A stretch of 64,000 nt of DNA. It comes from VXNJ01 sp965249595 (GTDB lineage Bacteria; Chloroflexota; UBA11872; VXNJ01). The stretch's first letter is position 1. Every line of letters starts with the position of its first letter. A program made the position numbers and the translations under genes. The DNA lies in assembly GCA_965249595.1 (NCBI GenBank), contig OZ252242.1:1426001-1490000 (forward strand), written 5' to 3'. Below, piece after piece: positions 52,703 through 62,341 of this stretch. Below the pieces are notes generated by a model. It was not told the DNA's origin, did not search any database, and worked only from the letters and a program-made list of their open reading frames with translations.

Positions 52703-54718
52703 TTAACTTGCGCCGGCGGCCGCGGAGATGACCGCTTTCTGTAGATGCTCGGGCATCTCCTGGTAACGCAGGAATTTGCTTTCGAAGCCGCCTCGACCTT
52801 GGGTCAATTGCTTTAGATCAACCGCGTAACGCTGGGTCTCCGCCAGTGGAGCTTCGGCGAGCACGACGGTGTACGAGTCGGCTTGATCGGTTCCCAGGAT
52901 GTGGCCACGCCTGGAGTTCAAATCCCCCACGATCGCGCCGGTAAATGCTTCCGGTACCGATATCCGCAGTTCATGAATTGGCTCCAACAGGGTGGGTTGA
53001 GCATGCTGGGCCGCGGCCCTAAACGCCAACACGCCGGCTTGTTGGAAAGCTTGATCGGAGCTGTCGACGGCGTGCTCTTTCCCGTCGGTCAGGCGCACCC
53101 GGCAGCCGACTACTGGATAGCCGGCCCGAATCCCCTCGGCCATTGCCGATATCACGCCCTTTTCTACCGCCGGCACGTAGTTTCGCGATATCGACCCGCC
53201 AACAATCTGCGATACAAATTCGAAATCACCCTCTTCCGGAGAAAGCGGTTCGAGGATGATCGACACGTCGCCGAATTGGCCGCGACCGCCGGACTGACGT
53301 TTAAAGCGTCCATTGGCGGAGCTGGCTCGGCGCACGGTTTCGCGGTAGGGAACTTTGGGCGTGGATGTCTCGATCTGGGCGCCAAATTTGGAACGAATCA
53401 TGTCCAGGGCGGCGTTTAAGTGGGTGTCGCCCAGGCCCCACAGCAGCGTCTCGCCGGTACCCTCTCCCCGGGTAACGTGCAGCGACGGATCCTGCTCGGT
53501 CAACCGGTGAAGGGCGGTCGAAAGCTTGTCAACGTCTGATTTGGTCTCCGGGCTGACGGCCAAGGCCATGCTCGGCGCCGGCATCTTCGGCCCGGCGATT
53601 TGGTCGCCGCCGCGTTCAGAGGTCAGGGTGTCGCCGGTCAATGTGTGGGAGAGCTTGGCGATGCGCACGATATCGCCAATTTCGGCCTGCGGCAATTCAC
53701 TCTGTGATTTCCCCACCGGGGCGAAGACGTGGCCGATTCGCTCATCGGTGGAGCGCGAAACGTTGTGCAGCGAGTGGCTACTGGTGAGATGCCCCGAGCA
53801 GACGCGCAGGTAGGTAAGGTGACCAAGCTGGGGGTCGACTATGGTCTTAAATGCCACCGCGCTGTCGGTGTCACGCTTGCCGCTGGGTTTGGGTGGCGGG
53901 GTGAGGGCCGCCAGGATGTTAAGCAGCAGATCCACGCCGAAATTATTGACGGCCGAAACGGCGACGACCGGGAACAGTTCCCGCTCCGCCGTAGCCCGGG
54001 CCAGGGTGGCCGTAAGTTCACCCGTGCTGATCGGCTCGTCAAGCAGGAACTTTTCGATCAGATCCTCGTCCTGCGAGGCGATGGTTTCGACCAACTCCGC
54101 CCGTCCGGCCGCAGCAGCGTTGGCCACTTCCGCTGGCGTCGGGACCATCTCCGACCCAGCGTTGCCGAAGTGATACGACTGATCGCCTAGCAAGTCAACC
54201 AACCCGGTAAATCGGCTGCCCGTGGCATGGGGCAATTGCACCGGGGCGATGGGTCCGAATTGCTCGGCCAGGGAATCGAGTAGCCGGCTCCATTCGATGT
54301 TGTCGCGATCGAGCCGGTTGATCGCAAAGAGTACCGGCATTCCGTTGCGGATGGCATGCTGCCATGCCAGTTCGGTGCCCACTTCAATACCGGATGCGCC
54401 GTCAAGAAGGATGACTACCAGGTCGGCCGCCCACAGACCGGAGGCGATATCGCCTCCGAATTCGGGATCGCCAGGGACGTCGATCAGATTGATCTTTGCG
54501 TCCTTCCACTCGCAGGCCAGGACCGCCAGGCCGGTTGACGCCTGACGCGCGATCTCCTCCGGTTGGCTGTCAGATTGGGTGTTGCCGTCCTCGACCTTGC
54601 CCATTCGCGAAATTGCGCCGCTGCAGTAAAGGGCCGCTTCGGCAAGCGTGGTTTTGCCGTTTCCTTTTTGCGACAGCAACACCACGTTGCGGATCTGATC
54701 GGAGCTGTACTTTTTCAT
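52703..54718 (-). CDS. EF-G-like GTPase (FusA2-type paralogue)
   Basis: A 671-residue protein with all five EF-G domains but a divergent G domain. The P loop is SQKGNGKTT (Lys22) instead of AHIDAGKTT. Switch II reads DVPGDPEFGG, where the catalytic His of DTPGH is replaced by Asp, and the base-recognition motif is NRLD. Domain IV keeps RQSGGRGQFGDVSI and the C-terminal domain has LTQGRGGFESKFLRYQEMP. Such EF-G-like proteins often do not support normal elongation and may act in stress or ribosome recycling. The ATG has a GGAGAGG upstream. It stands apart from the str genes. Confidence 0.9.
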   Translation of the reverse strand: MKKYSSDQIRNVVLLSQKGNGKTTLAEAALYCSGAISRMGKVEDGNTQSDSQPEEIARQASTGLAVLACEWKDAKINLIDVPGDPEFGGDIASGLWAADLVVILLDGASGIEVGTELAWQHAIRNGMPVLFAINRLDRDNIEWSRLLDSLAEQFGPIAPVQLPHATGSRFTGLVDLLGDQSYHFGNAGSEMVPTPAEVANAAAAGRAELVETIASQDEDLIEKFLLDEPISTGELTATLARATAERELFPVVAVSAVNNFGVDLLLNILAALTPPPKPSGKRDTDSAVAFKTIVDPQLGHLTYLRVCSGHLTSSHSLHNVSRSTDERIGHVFAPVGKSQSELPQAEIGDIVRIAKLSHTLTGDTLTSERGGDQIAGPKMPAPSMALAVSPETKSDVDKLSTALHRLTEQDPSLHVTRGEGTGETLLWGLGDTHLNAALDMIRSKFGAQIETSTPKVPYRETVRRASSANGRFKRQSGGRGQFGDVSIILEPLSPEEGDFEFVSQIVGGSISRNYVPAVEKGVISAMAEGIRAGYPVVGCRVRLTDGKEHAVDSSDQAFQQAGVLAFRAAAQHAQPTLLEPIHELRISVPEAFTGAIVGDLNSRRGHILGTDQADSYTVVLAEAPLAETQRYAVDLKQLTQGRGGFESKFLRYQEMPEHLQKAVISAAAGAS

Positions 54719-54940
54719 GCCCTCTCCACAATCAATCGGGGTCGATCCCGACGGCCGATGGCCGAATGAGTCGAAATTTCGCGGTTTCACATTTTTACCC
54801 TTAAGCCTCCGCCAGACCCGAATCGCCGGTCGTGGCGGCGCGATGGCGGAAAATTAATTTGTCACCTCGGCTTGGCGACTCCCTATTTCGGCACCAGCCG
54901 GAACGCCAAAAAATTGCCGATCCGCCAGGGCACTTCGACA

Positions 54941-56035
54941 ATGCGAATCGTCATCAAGTGCGGCTCGTCGCTGCTTACCGGCCCCGCTGGCGGGCTCAGC
55001 ACCGAGTTCCTCAGCGAAATCTGTGCGCAAGTTGCTGGATTGATGGCCGGCGGCCATCAATTGGTGTTGGTGACCAGTGGCGCGGTGGCGATGGGTGCCG
55101 GCATCGTTGGTCAGCGGCCGCCGGAGCAAGAACGAACCCGGGAGCGACAGGTCCTGGCGGCAATCGGGCAGAGCCCACTGATGACTGCCTACTCACAGGA
55201 GTTGGCGCGGTTCAATCTGCTGGCCGCCCAAGCCCTGTTGTCACGTTCCGACCTGGAGCGGCGCAGCGGTTACTTAAACGCGCGCAACACCTGTTTGACC
55301 CTCTTGTCGATGGGTGTGCTGCCGGTAATTAACGAAAACGACGTGGTCGCAACGGAAGAAATCCGCTTTGGCGACAACGATCGGCTGTCGGCCCTGGCCG
55401 CCAACCTGGTCGACGCCGATTTGCTGGTGATTCTTACCGACGTTGAAGGTTTCTTCGCCCGGTCGCAAGATTCGGACTGGGAACTGCAATCGGATGTGGA
55501 AGAGATCACCGAGCAAATGTACGAGGCGGCCGGCGGCGCCAGCGGGAATCATTCAATCGGTGGCATGCGATCCAAGCTCGATGCCGCCCGATTGGCCCTC
55601 GCGCACGGCACGACGGTTGTGATCGCATCCGGCCGGCGGCGCGATGTCCTGCCGCGGCTGGTGGCCGGCGAGCCCCTGGGGACCCGCTTTAAGGCCGAAC
55701 CGCGACGCATGCGGTCGCGTCAGCGATGGATGCTGGCCGAACCCACATTGCTCGGCTCGGTGGAGATTGACGATGGTGCGGTCCGGGCGCTGCGAGCTGG
55801 TCGGAGCAGTCTGCTGCCGGCCGGAGTGACCGGTTCAAAGGGGCGTTTCGGACGCGGCGATCTGGTATCGATTCGCGATGCGGCCGGCAGCGAGGTCGCA
55901 CGTGGACTGATCGCCTATGGGATCGAAGACCTAGCCCAAATTGCCGGTCAATCTTCCGATGCAATTAGCCAGGTCCTCGGCTATGACTACGGGGCCGAAG
56001 TAGTTCACCGAAACAACATGGTGGTGCTTGAGTGA
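54941..56035 (+). CDS. proB: glutamate 5-kinase
   Basis: First enzyme of proline synthesis; phosphorylates glutamate. The 364 residues have the amino-acid kinase fold (IVIKCGSSLLTGPAGGLS, LVTSGAVAMGAGIVG, LLSMGVLPVINENDVVATEE, FGDNDRLSALAAN) and a C-terminal PUA domain (RRMRSRQRWMLAEPTLLGS and onward). Proline feedback inhibition acts through such kinases in general. The ATG at 54941 fits the family start; in-frame codons upstream do not. proA follows at 80 bases. Confidence 0.96.
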   Translation: MRIVIKCGSSLLTGPAGGLSTEFLSEICAQVAGLMAGGHQLVLVTSGAVAMGAGIVGQRPPEQERTRERQVLAAIGQSPLMTAYSQELARFNLLAAQALLSRSDLERRSGYLNARNTCLTLLSMGVLPVINENDVVATEEIRFGDNDRLSALAANLVDADLLVILTDVEGFFARSQDSDWELQSDVEEITEQMYEAAGGASGNHSIGGMRSKLDAARLALAHGTTVVIASGRRRDVLPRLVAGEPLGTRFKAEPRRMRSRQRWMLAEPTLLGSVEIDDGAVRALRAGRSSLLPAGVTGSKGRFGRGDLVSIRDAAGSEVARGLIAYGIEDLAQIAGQSSDAISQVLGYDYGAEVVHRNNMVVLE

Positions 56036-56101
56036 CATTAGCCGGCGACGGCGAAAATTAGGGAGCCGCCACGCCCCGCTCTATCGGAGGACGGGCATCC
56101 A

Positions 56102-56119
56102 ATGAAGAACCAATCGTGA
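56102..56119 (+). other. five-codon minicistron before proA
   Basis: ATG AAG AAC CAA TCG TGA begins 11 bases after a clear GGAGG and its TGA overlaps the proA GTG (GTGA). The strongest Shine-Dalgarno in the gap thus serves this tiny frame, suggesting reinitiation or coupling at proA. Confidence 0.3.
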
Positions 56120-57402
56120 CCGCCACTACAGTCGCTCCAGCCGTCGATGCCGGTTTGCTCCGGCTAGCCGAGGCCGCCCGGGCGGCCCTGCCCGATCTTG
56201 CGGCGCTTAGCGGGTCGGCCAAGAACGAAGCGCTGTTAGCGATAGCTGACGCCTTGGAAGAGAGCGTCGAACCGATCCTGGCGGCCAATGCCGAGGATCT
56301 GGCGGCGGCCCTTCAGTCGGGCATGGACCCGGCGATGCAGGACCGTCTGAGTTTGGATGCCCCTCGCGTGCGGGCCATCGCCCGAGCCGTGCGCGATCTC
56401 GTCGCTCTCGATGACCCAATTGGATCGGTTATCGACAAACGGACCCGACCCAACGGGTTGCAGATTCAACGCGTACGGGTCCCATTGGGAGTCTGCGGCG
56501 TGATTTTTGAGAGTCGCCCCAACGTGGCCGTTGACGTCGCCGCAATTTGTCTCAAATCCGGCAACGCCGCCGTTCTGCGCGGCAGTACGGAAGCGATTGC
56601 CAGCAATCGGGCCCTGGTGGCGGTGCTTAGCGCGGCCGGGCAGCGTGCCGGTCTGCCGTCCGGCTGGGTGGGGTTGATTGAAAACACCGACCGCGTGGTC
56701 GTCGGGCAGATGCTGCGCATGCGATCGCACTTCGATGTGGTTATCCCGCGTGGCGGGGCCGGGTTGGTCGACTTTGTTGCCCGCACCGCGGTGGTTCCGG
56801 TGCTGGAAACCGGATTTGGCGTCTGTCACACCTACGTGCATGAGGCGGCCGATAGCATCCAGGCGGAACGGATCGTTGTTAACGCCAAGACCCGTCGGCC
56901 CTCCATTTGTAATGCGCTTGACTCGCTCTTGGTCGATGCCCAAATTGCCGACCAGTTCCTGCCCAAAGTTGGCGCCGCGTTATCTGATTGCGGCGTAACG
57001 ATGCATGCTGATGAGGCCTCTTACCAACTGCTATCGGAGGTCGAAGGGGTGGTCCCGCAAGCTGAAGGCGACCTTGCAACCGAATGGCTCTCGCTGCACA
57101 TGAACGTCTCCGTCGTGCAAGGTCCCGACAGCGCGATTGCCCACGTTCGCCGTTACGGCAGCGGCCATTCGGAATCGATCGTGACCCAGGACGAGACCGA
57201 AGCGCACCGGTTCTTGCGTGAAATAGACGCCGCGGCGGTCTATTGGAACGCCTCGACCCAATTTACCGACGGTGGTGAATTCGGACTCGGCGCTGAAGTT
57301 GGCATCTCTACCCAGAAACTGCACGCGCGCGGACCGATGGGTTTGGAGGAGCTTACTTCGTACAAATGGGTGGTAATCGGCGATGGCCAAACGCGCCCGT
57401 AG
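56116..57402 (+). CDS. proA: gamma-glutamyl phosphate reductase
   Basis: Second enzyme of proline synthesis, making glutamate 5-semialdehyde with NADPH. The 428 residues include PLGVCGVIFESRPNVAVDVA, the RGGAGLVDFV segment and the catalytic Cys237 in ETGFGVCHTYVHE. The C-terminal STQKLHARGPMGLEELTSYK is typical. The GTG start is preceded by the minicistron described separately. The last 20 bases overlap the next gene in another frame. Confidence 0.96.
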   Translation: MTATTVAPAVDAGLLRLAEAARAALPDLAALSGSAKNEALLAIADALEESVEPILAANAEDLAAALQSGMDPAMQDRLSLDAPRVRAIARAVRDLVALDDPIGSVIDKRTRPNGLQIQRVRVPLGVCGVIFESRPNVAVDVAAICLKSGNAAVLRGSTEAIASNRALVAVLSAAGQRAGLPSGWVGLIENTDRVVVGQMLRMRSHFDVVIPRGGAGLVDFVARTAVVPVLETGFGVCHTYVHEAADSIQAERIVVNAKTRRPSICNALDSLLVDAQIADQFLPKVGAALSDCGVTMHADEASYQLLSEVEGVVPQAEGDLATEWLSLHMNVSVVQGPDSAIAHVRRYGSGHSESIVTQDETEAHRFLREIDAAAVYWNASTQFTDGGEFGLGAEVGISTQKLHARGPMGLEELTSYKWVVIGDGQTRP

Positions 57403-59362
57403 GTCAACGTCATCTAAGTCGTGGCGGATGAATAGGCGCCGTCTCCTTATTACCGGCGCGGCCGGCTCACTGGCCTTGGTCGGCGGGGTGGGCGCGGCCG
57501 GCCTGGCGCGATCCGGCTTGATGCCTTCCGGTGCCGCCGTTGGCGGCGTGCAGGTCGGCGGCCTAAGCGGCGCCCAGGCCGCCGAGCGACTTGACCAGAC
57601 CTGGGGAGAATGGTTGCGGTCCCCGGTCCAATTTGCCAACGGCGCCACGGTCTATTCACCCACATCTGCCGATATTGGTCTGAGCGCAAATTACCGGGGC
57701 GCACTGCTAACCGCCCTTCAACCGCCGCGCCGCGCCACCAATACTCCGGTCCCGATTGAACTGGATGAATCAAGACTGCGGACATGGTTGGGCCAGCTGG
57801 AGCGGGCCACCGTTCGCCTACCGCTCGACGCCGCGCTTCGATTCGAGTCCGGGCGGCCGCAGATTCGACCGTCGCGCATTGGCCAGCGGTACGACATTGA
57901 CGGCGCGGTGAGAGGATTGCGGTCGGCCTTTACCGGGGAAGCGATCCACCAAACCGCAATCCCGATTGCGTTACTTGATAAACAGCCGGAAATTACCACC
58001 GCCCACGCCGAATCGGCCCTGGAAAGGGCGCGGGCGCTTATCGCGTCACCGTTGGTGGTCTATCCCGCCGATTCAGATAGTGGTTGGCAGATTAGGCAGG
58101 CCGAATTGGCCGGCGCCCTGACCGCCCGCAACGATGTCGGCTCGATAAAGATCGGCCTTGATCACAGCCGTCTGCCCAGCCTGAACCGGATCGACCAATT
58201 TGTCGGCACTGCGAGTGTTCCCGGTGACATTGAAATTGACCCGGAGACCGGCAAGGTATCGCGATTCCAACTGCCGGTGCAGGGAAAAATGCTAAATCGC
58301 GCGGCACTGGCCGACCATTTGGTCGAAGCGGCATTGATCGGCCAAACGCGCGTCGAAGCCCCGATTTCATATCAATCGGTTGAGTGGAGCGGGCCGCTTG
58401 CCGAGCAATTGGGAATCATTGCCAAACTGGCCGAAGGAAGTTCCAGTTTTGCCGGATCGGCCGACTACCGAATCACCAACATCGATGCCGGGTCGGGCCA
58501 TATTGACGGCACATTGGTAATGCCCGGTGAGACCCTTTCGTTTAATGAAGCGCTTGGGCCGATCGAATACGAGCGGGGTTACATCGACGGATTGGTAATC
58601 ATCGAGGATTCGACGCGTTTTGCAATCGGCGGCGGAATCTGCCAGGTCTCTACCACCCTCTTCCGGGCCGCATTTTGGGCCGGCTTCCCAATCCTTGAAC
58701 GCCACAAACATCTTTACCGGGTCTACTACTACGAGCTCGACGGTTGGCCAATTGGATTCGACGCTTCGATCTGGCAGCCCGATTTGGACCTTCAGTTCGT
58801 CAACAACACGGGCGGAGCGGTACTAATTACCCGACGCTACGATCTCAAGCGGCGTCGCCTGGCCTTCGAACTGTGGGGCAGCCCGGATGGACGGCTCGTT
58901 GAAATGACCAAAGCGGGCGTATCGGCTTGGACCGATCAGCCTCTGGACCAGTGGATCATCCGACCCGATCTGCCGGAGGAGACCATCGACCAGACGGAAC
59001 ACGGCGCGCGCGGCGCCTTCGCAACGATTTCTCGTCGCGTTACCTTGCGCGAGGAAGAGCCGATTGACGACGGATTCCACTCCAGTTTTTCGGCCTGGCC
59101 CAATCGGTACATGATCAGTCCCGACATCGCGCGACGCGATCACCCGGAGGCCTATGTCGAGTGGTTGCGTGACGTACAGTCGGAGTCGGATCCCGAATTG
59201 CTACACCGATTTGAGCGACCAATTGGTCCGCTGCCAACTCAAGAAGATTCGGACGAAGAATCAGACGAACCGGCTCCTACGGTGGCGCCGGAGCTATTGC
59301 GCGAGATCGAAGAACTCGAAGCAGGTTTGGCGCAATTGTTCGCCAGCCGGCCAGCCGGGTAA
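57383..59362 (+). CDS. VanW-domain exported protein (YoaR-like)
   Basis: A 659-residue protein with a twin-arginine-like basic start (NRRRLLITGAAGSLALVGGV) that is a signal or membrane anchor at about residues 16-42. Two peptidoglycan-binding-like repeats follow, then a VanW domain marked by FAIGGGICQVSTTLFRAAFW at about residue 415. The C-terminus is acidic with a heptad-like end. VanW-family proteins occur in envelope biology but lack an assigned reaction. It could start at ATG 57428, but the ATG at 57383 overlaps proA and is plausible. Confidence 0.85.
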   Translation: MAKRARRSTSSKSWRMNRRRLLITGAAGSLALVGGVGAAGLARSGLMPSGAAVGGVQVGGLSGAQAAERLDQTWGEWLRSPVQFANGATVYSPTSADIGLSANYRGALLTALQPPRRATNTPVPIELDESRLRTWLGQLERATVRLPLDAALRFESGRPQIRPSRIGQRYDIDGAVRGLRSAFTGEAIHQTAIPIALLDKQPEITTAHAESALERARALIASPLVVYPADSDSGWQIRQAELAGALTARNDVGSIKIGLDHSRLPSLNRIDQFVGTASVPGDIEIDPETGKVSRFQLPVQGKMLNRAALADHLVEAALIGQTRVEAPISYQSVEWSGPLAEQLGIIAKLAEGSSSFAGSADYRITNIDAGSGHIDGTLVMPGETLSFNEALGPIEYERGYIDGLVIIEDSTRFAIGGGICQVSTTLFRAAFWAGFPILERHKHLYRVYYYELDGWPIGFDASIWQPDLDLQFVNNTGGAVLITRRYDLKRRRLAFELWGSPDGRLVEMTKAGVSAWTDQPLDQWIIRPDLPEETIDQTEHGARGAFATISRRVTLREEEPIDDGFHSSFSAWPNRYMISPDIARRDHPEAYVEWLRDVQSESDPELLHRFERPIGPLPTQEDSDEESDEPAPTVAPELLREIEELEAGLAQLFASRPAG

Positions 59363-59605
59363 TACGGCGCCGCTCTTTCGGACAAATAATCTCCGCCGCG
59401 AGGTGACCGGGCGGAAGTTCCCTGAAATTGAACCCGCTACCCGTTAAACGGTCGCGCCAGTCCGTCGATGCCGGCCGAGCGGTGACCCGCCCGGGGTCAA
59501 CTGTCTTCGACTGCTGCTAAATGGCGATCGAGAACCAAGTAGGCATATCCAATCGCCCGGTCATGGGGAGTGGGAAAACTCCCATAGACTTTCTCACTTC
59601 GGAAA

Positions 59606-59683
59606 CGGGGAGTGGCGCAGCCCGGTTAGCGCGCGTGCTTTGGGAGCACGAGGTCGGGGGTTCGAATCCCCCCTCCCCGACCA
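59606..59683 (+). tRNA. tRNA-Pro (anticodon TGG), CCA encoded
   Basis: The cloverleaf is complete. The acceptor stem is CGGGGAG/CTCCCCG, the anticodon stem CGTGC/GCACG with loop TTTGGGA (anticodon TGG), and the T arm GGGGG-TTCGAAT-CCCCC. The discriminator A and CCA are encoded at 59680-59683. A GGGAGT/ACTCCC hairpin just upstream (59566-59583) has no T run after it. Confidence 0.95.
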
Positions 59684-60065
59684 ATTGGCGGCGATAGCTG
59701 GGCTATCGGCCACTACATTTGGCCCCGCCCGGTTCGGGCCGCCAATATCAATCGCTTCCCTTAAATTCCAAGCTCGCGACCATTGATCAATGCCGTCGCC
59801 AATAACCCGCAAAACGAGACCGTCCAGCCTTCGTCGTCATCGATCTTGATAGGTCTTTTGAGCTGTCTTGAACCGCCCCGACCGTCTCTTGGGTGGTTCC
59901 TACAATTGCAAGGCCCAAAAACTGTGGCCCGAACCCTGCCGATCGGTTGGGTTTTGAACACATCTGGCACGTCGCTGGACCGGATCAGTCCTGCCGCAAT
60001 CCAATAAAGCGGTCCTGAAATCCGGGGTGAAAGCGGCGGAAGAATTATCAAAAGGACGTGACCAC
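59684..60065 (+). promoter_or_regulatory. 382-base leader region before rpsB
   Basis: This stretch separates tRNA-Pro from rpsB and shows no gene. A TACAAT lies at 59901-59906 but has no matching -35. In several bacterial phyla S2 controls its own mRNA through an rpsB leader structure; whether such a motif is here cannot be settled by eye. An AAAAGGA lies 9 bases before the rpsB GTG. Confidence 0.35.
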
Positions 60066-61088
60066 GTGTCAGTGCTAACGATGGAGGATCTGCTCGCCAA
60101 CGGCGTGCATTTCGGACATAAGACGCGGCGTTGGAATCCGCGGATGGCGCGCTTTATTTACGGCGCCCGCAATGAGATACACATCTTTGATCTGCGTGAA
60201 ACGATCAAAGCCATCGATCAGGCCCACGCCTATTTATCGTCGCTGGTAGCGCGCGGTGGTCGAATCATTTTTGTGGGAACCAAACGCCAGGCCCGCAACG
60301 CCACTGAGCAAATCGCCAACGAAACCGGCCAGTTCTACGTGATTGAGCGCTGGTTGGGCGGAACATTGACAAATTTCGACACCATCAAATTGCGCCTGCA
60401 GCGCCTTCGTGAATTGCGCATCCAGGAGGCCGACGGGGCTTTTGACGACCTTGCCAAACGTGACCGTCGCCGCCGTGAAATTGCCCTGGAGCGGCTGGAA
60501 CGCAAGATGGGTGGAATTGCCCATCTGGCCGAACTGCCCCATGCTTTGGTCGTCGTCGATCCCAACCGGGAGGCCAATGCGGTGCGCGAGGCTCGTGGGT
60601 TGGGAATCCCGGTGGTCGCCCTCGTAGATTCCAACTGTGATCCCGATACCGTTGACCTGGCAATACCTGGCAACGATGATTCACTCCGTTCAGTGGGGTT
60701 GGTCTTGGGCGCCCTGGCCAGCGGCATAACGCCGGCCTGGCAGGCCTATGAGAGCGCCCGCGTTGAGCGCGAGCACCGCGAGCGAGCCGAACGCGAACGC
60801 CAAGAACAGATCAGACGTGACCTGGCCCGCAAGAAGCAAGCCCTGCTCCAGAAAGCGGCAGCCGCCAAATTGGAGCAGGATGTTGCAGCTGGCGTTGAAG
60901 TGACGCCGGCGAGTACGACCGATGGACCGGCCACGCCGCAGCGGCGCCGCTCTCGTTCCCGCCGCGGCGGTTCTGGACGGGGCCGCGGGGCAACGCGCAT
61001 TACGCGATCCTCCACGACGAGCAATGATTCCCGTGGGTCGTCGGCCACCCCCGCGGCCAAGCAACCTTCCACGGAGAACCAGCAATGA
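60066..61088 (+). CDS. rpsB: 30S ribosomal protein S2 with long basic C-terminal tail
   Basis: S2 binds near the mRNA exit of the 30S subunit. Core motifs: LLANGVHFGHKTRRWNPRM, IFVGTKRQARNA, RWLGGTLTNF and VPVVALVDSNCDPDTVDLAI. The conserved protein ends near residue 225. About 110 more residues follow: a charged helix (RVEREHRERAERERQEQIRR) and then an Arg/Ser/Gly-rich tail. Total 340 residues versus about 240 normally. The GTG at 60066 is preferred. The stop overlaps the tsf ATG (ATGA). Confidence 0.96.
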   Translation: MSVLTMEDLLANGVHFGHKTRRWNPRMARFIYGARNEIHIFDLRETIKAIDQAHAYLSSLVARGGRIIFVGTKRQARNATEQIANETGQFYVIERWLGGTLTNFDTIKLRLQRLRELRIQEADGAFDDLAKRDRRRREIALERLERKMGGIAHLAELPHALVVVDPNREANAVREARGLGIPVVALVDSNCDPDTVDLAIPGNDDSLRSVGLVLGALASGITPAWQAYESARVEREHRERAERERQEQIRRDLARKKQALLQKAAAAKLEQDVAAGVEVTPASTTDGPATPQRRRSRSRRGGSGRGRGATRITRSSTTSNDSRGSSATPAAKQPSTENQQ

Positions 61089-61564
61089 CGAAGATCTCGA
61101 TCGATTTGATCAAGGCGCTGCGGAGTGAATCCGGGGCCGGCGTGATGGACTGTCGACGGGCATTGCAAGACAATGACGGCGATTTGGAACGGGCGCGGGG
61201 TGCGTTGCGCGAGTCTGGACTACAGAAGGCCGCCGGGCGTGCTAGCCGCGATACTGGCGAAGGTTTGGTCCACGCCTACATTCACCCCAATCGACCGCTG
61301 GGTGCGCTGGTCAAACTCGCCTGCGAGACTGATTTTGTTGCCCGAACCGATGAATTTAAGGTCCTGGCCAATGAGATCGCGATGCACATCGCGGCCCTGG
61401 ATCCCACCCGCATCACCGGCGATGAAGAAGGTGATGGCGAGGCCTTGTTGGAACAAAGTTATGTGCGCGACCCGTCACGAACCGTCGATGAGCTGATCCG
61501 GGAGTCAATTGCCCGCACTGGCGAGAACATCCGCGTCGCTGAGTTTGCTCGTTTCGAGGTTTAG
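61085..61564 (+). CDS. tsf: translation elongation factor Ts, short form
   Basis: EF-Ts is the nucleotide exchange factor for EF-Tu. The N-terminal UBA-like domain (LIKALRSESGAGVMDCRRAL) and the core with ALVKLACETDFVARTDEFK are present, the latter holding the residues that insert into EF-Tu. At 159 residues it lacks the second subdomain of longer EF-Ts proteins, resembling short forms such as that of Thermus. It overlaps rpsB by 4 bases. Confidence 0.95.
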   Translation: MTKISIDLIKALRSESGAGVMDCRRALQDNDGDLERARGALRESGLQKAAGRASRDTGEGLVHAYIHPNRPLGALVKLACETDFVARTDEFKVLANEIAMHIAALDPTRITGDEEGDGEALLEQSYVRDPSRTVDELIRESIARTGENIRVAEFARFEV

Positions 61565-61603
61565 CGGAACGCCACGGTTAGCCATGTTGCCCCTGACCGT
61601 CAA

Positions 61604-62341
61604 ATGACGGTCACGCCCGCCGCGCCACCCGTCTATCGGCGGGTGATATTGAAGCTGTCGGGCACTGCGTTGGCTGATAAATCAGGTTTTGGCGTCGCCC
61701 CTGAACGGGTGTCGGCACTGGCTAATCAGGTCGTTGCCGCCCATTCGCTGGGGGTTGAACTCGGTATTGTGGTGGGCGCCGGCAATATTTGGCGCGGCGA
61801 GGCCGCCCAACAGCGTGGAATGGACCGCTCAACCGCCGACTACATGGGCATGTTGGCCACGGTGATCAATTCACTGGCCCTACAGCAGGCAATCGAGGCC
61901 CAGGGTGTAGAGACCCGGGTGATGTCTGCACTGGAGATTCGGGAGGTGGCTGAACCCTATATTCGCCGCCGCGCGGTTCGTCATCTTGAACGCCGGCGGG
62001 TGGTAATTTTTGGCGCTGGCACCGGCAACCCGTACTTTACGACCGACACCGCTGGAGCCCTGCGAGCCAGCGAAATGGACGCCGATGTCCTTCTCAAGGC
62101 CACTCGTGTCAACGGCGTGTTCGATCGCGATCCGGAAAAATTTGCCGACGCCGTCCCTTTTGCACGCATCACCTATATCGAAGCGTTGAGCCGCCAATTG
62201 GAAGTGATGGATGCGACCGCGTTTTCACTTTGCATGGAAAACGCTATGCCGATAGTTGTTTTTGAACTCGACGCCAATGCCCACAATCTATTGGGGGTGT
62301 TGCGAGGCGAAAAAATCGGAACGCGTGTGGAGCAAGGCTAA
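61604..62341 (+). CDS. pyrH: UMP kinase
   Basis: Phosphorylates UMP to UDP; a hexameric amino-acid-kinase-fold enzyme specific to bacteria. Motifs: VILKLSGTALADKSGFGV, GIVVGAGNIWRGEAA, VVIFGAGTGNPYFTTDTA and LKATRVNGVFDRDP, ending with MDATAFSLCMEN. The 245-residue length is normal. Its TAA shares its last base with the frr ATG. Confidence 0.97.
   Translation: MTVTPAAPPVYRRVILKLSGTALADKSGFGVAPERVSALANQVVAAHSLGVELGIVVGAGNIWRGEAAQQRGMDRSTADYMGMLATVINSLALQQAIEAQGVETRVMSALEIREVAEPYIRRRAVRHLERRRVVIFGAGTGNPYFTTDTAGALRASEMDADVLLKATRVNGVFDRDPEKFADAVPFARITYIEALSRQLEVMDATAFSLCMENAMPIVVFELDANAHNLLGVLRGEKIGTRVEQG

Noticed and set aside
59566..59583. A GGGAGT/ACTCCC hairpin before tRNA-Pro as a terminator for the VanW-domain gene
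   Set aside because: There is no T run after the stem, and part of the stem resembles the tRNA 5' end by chance.
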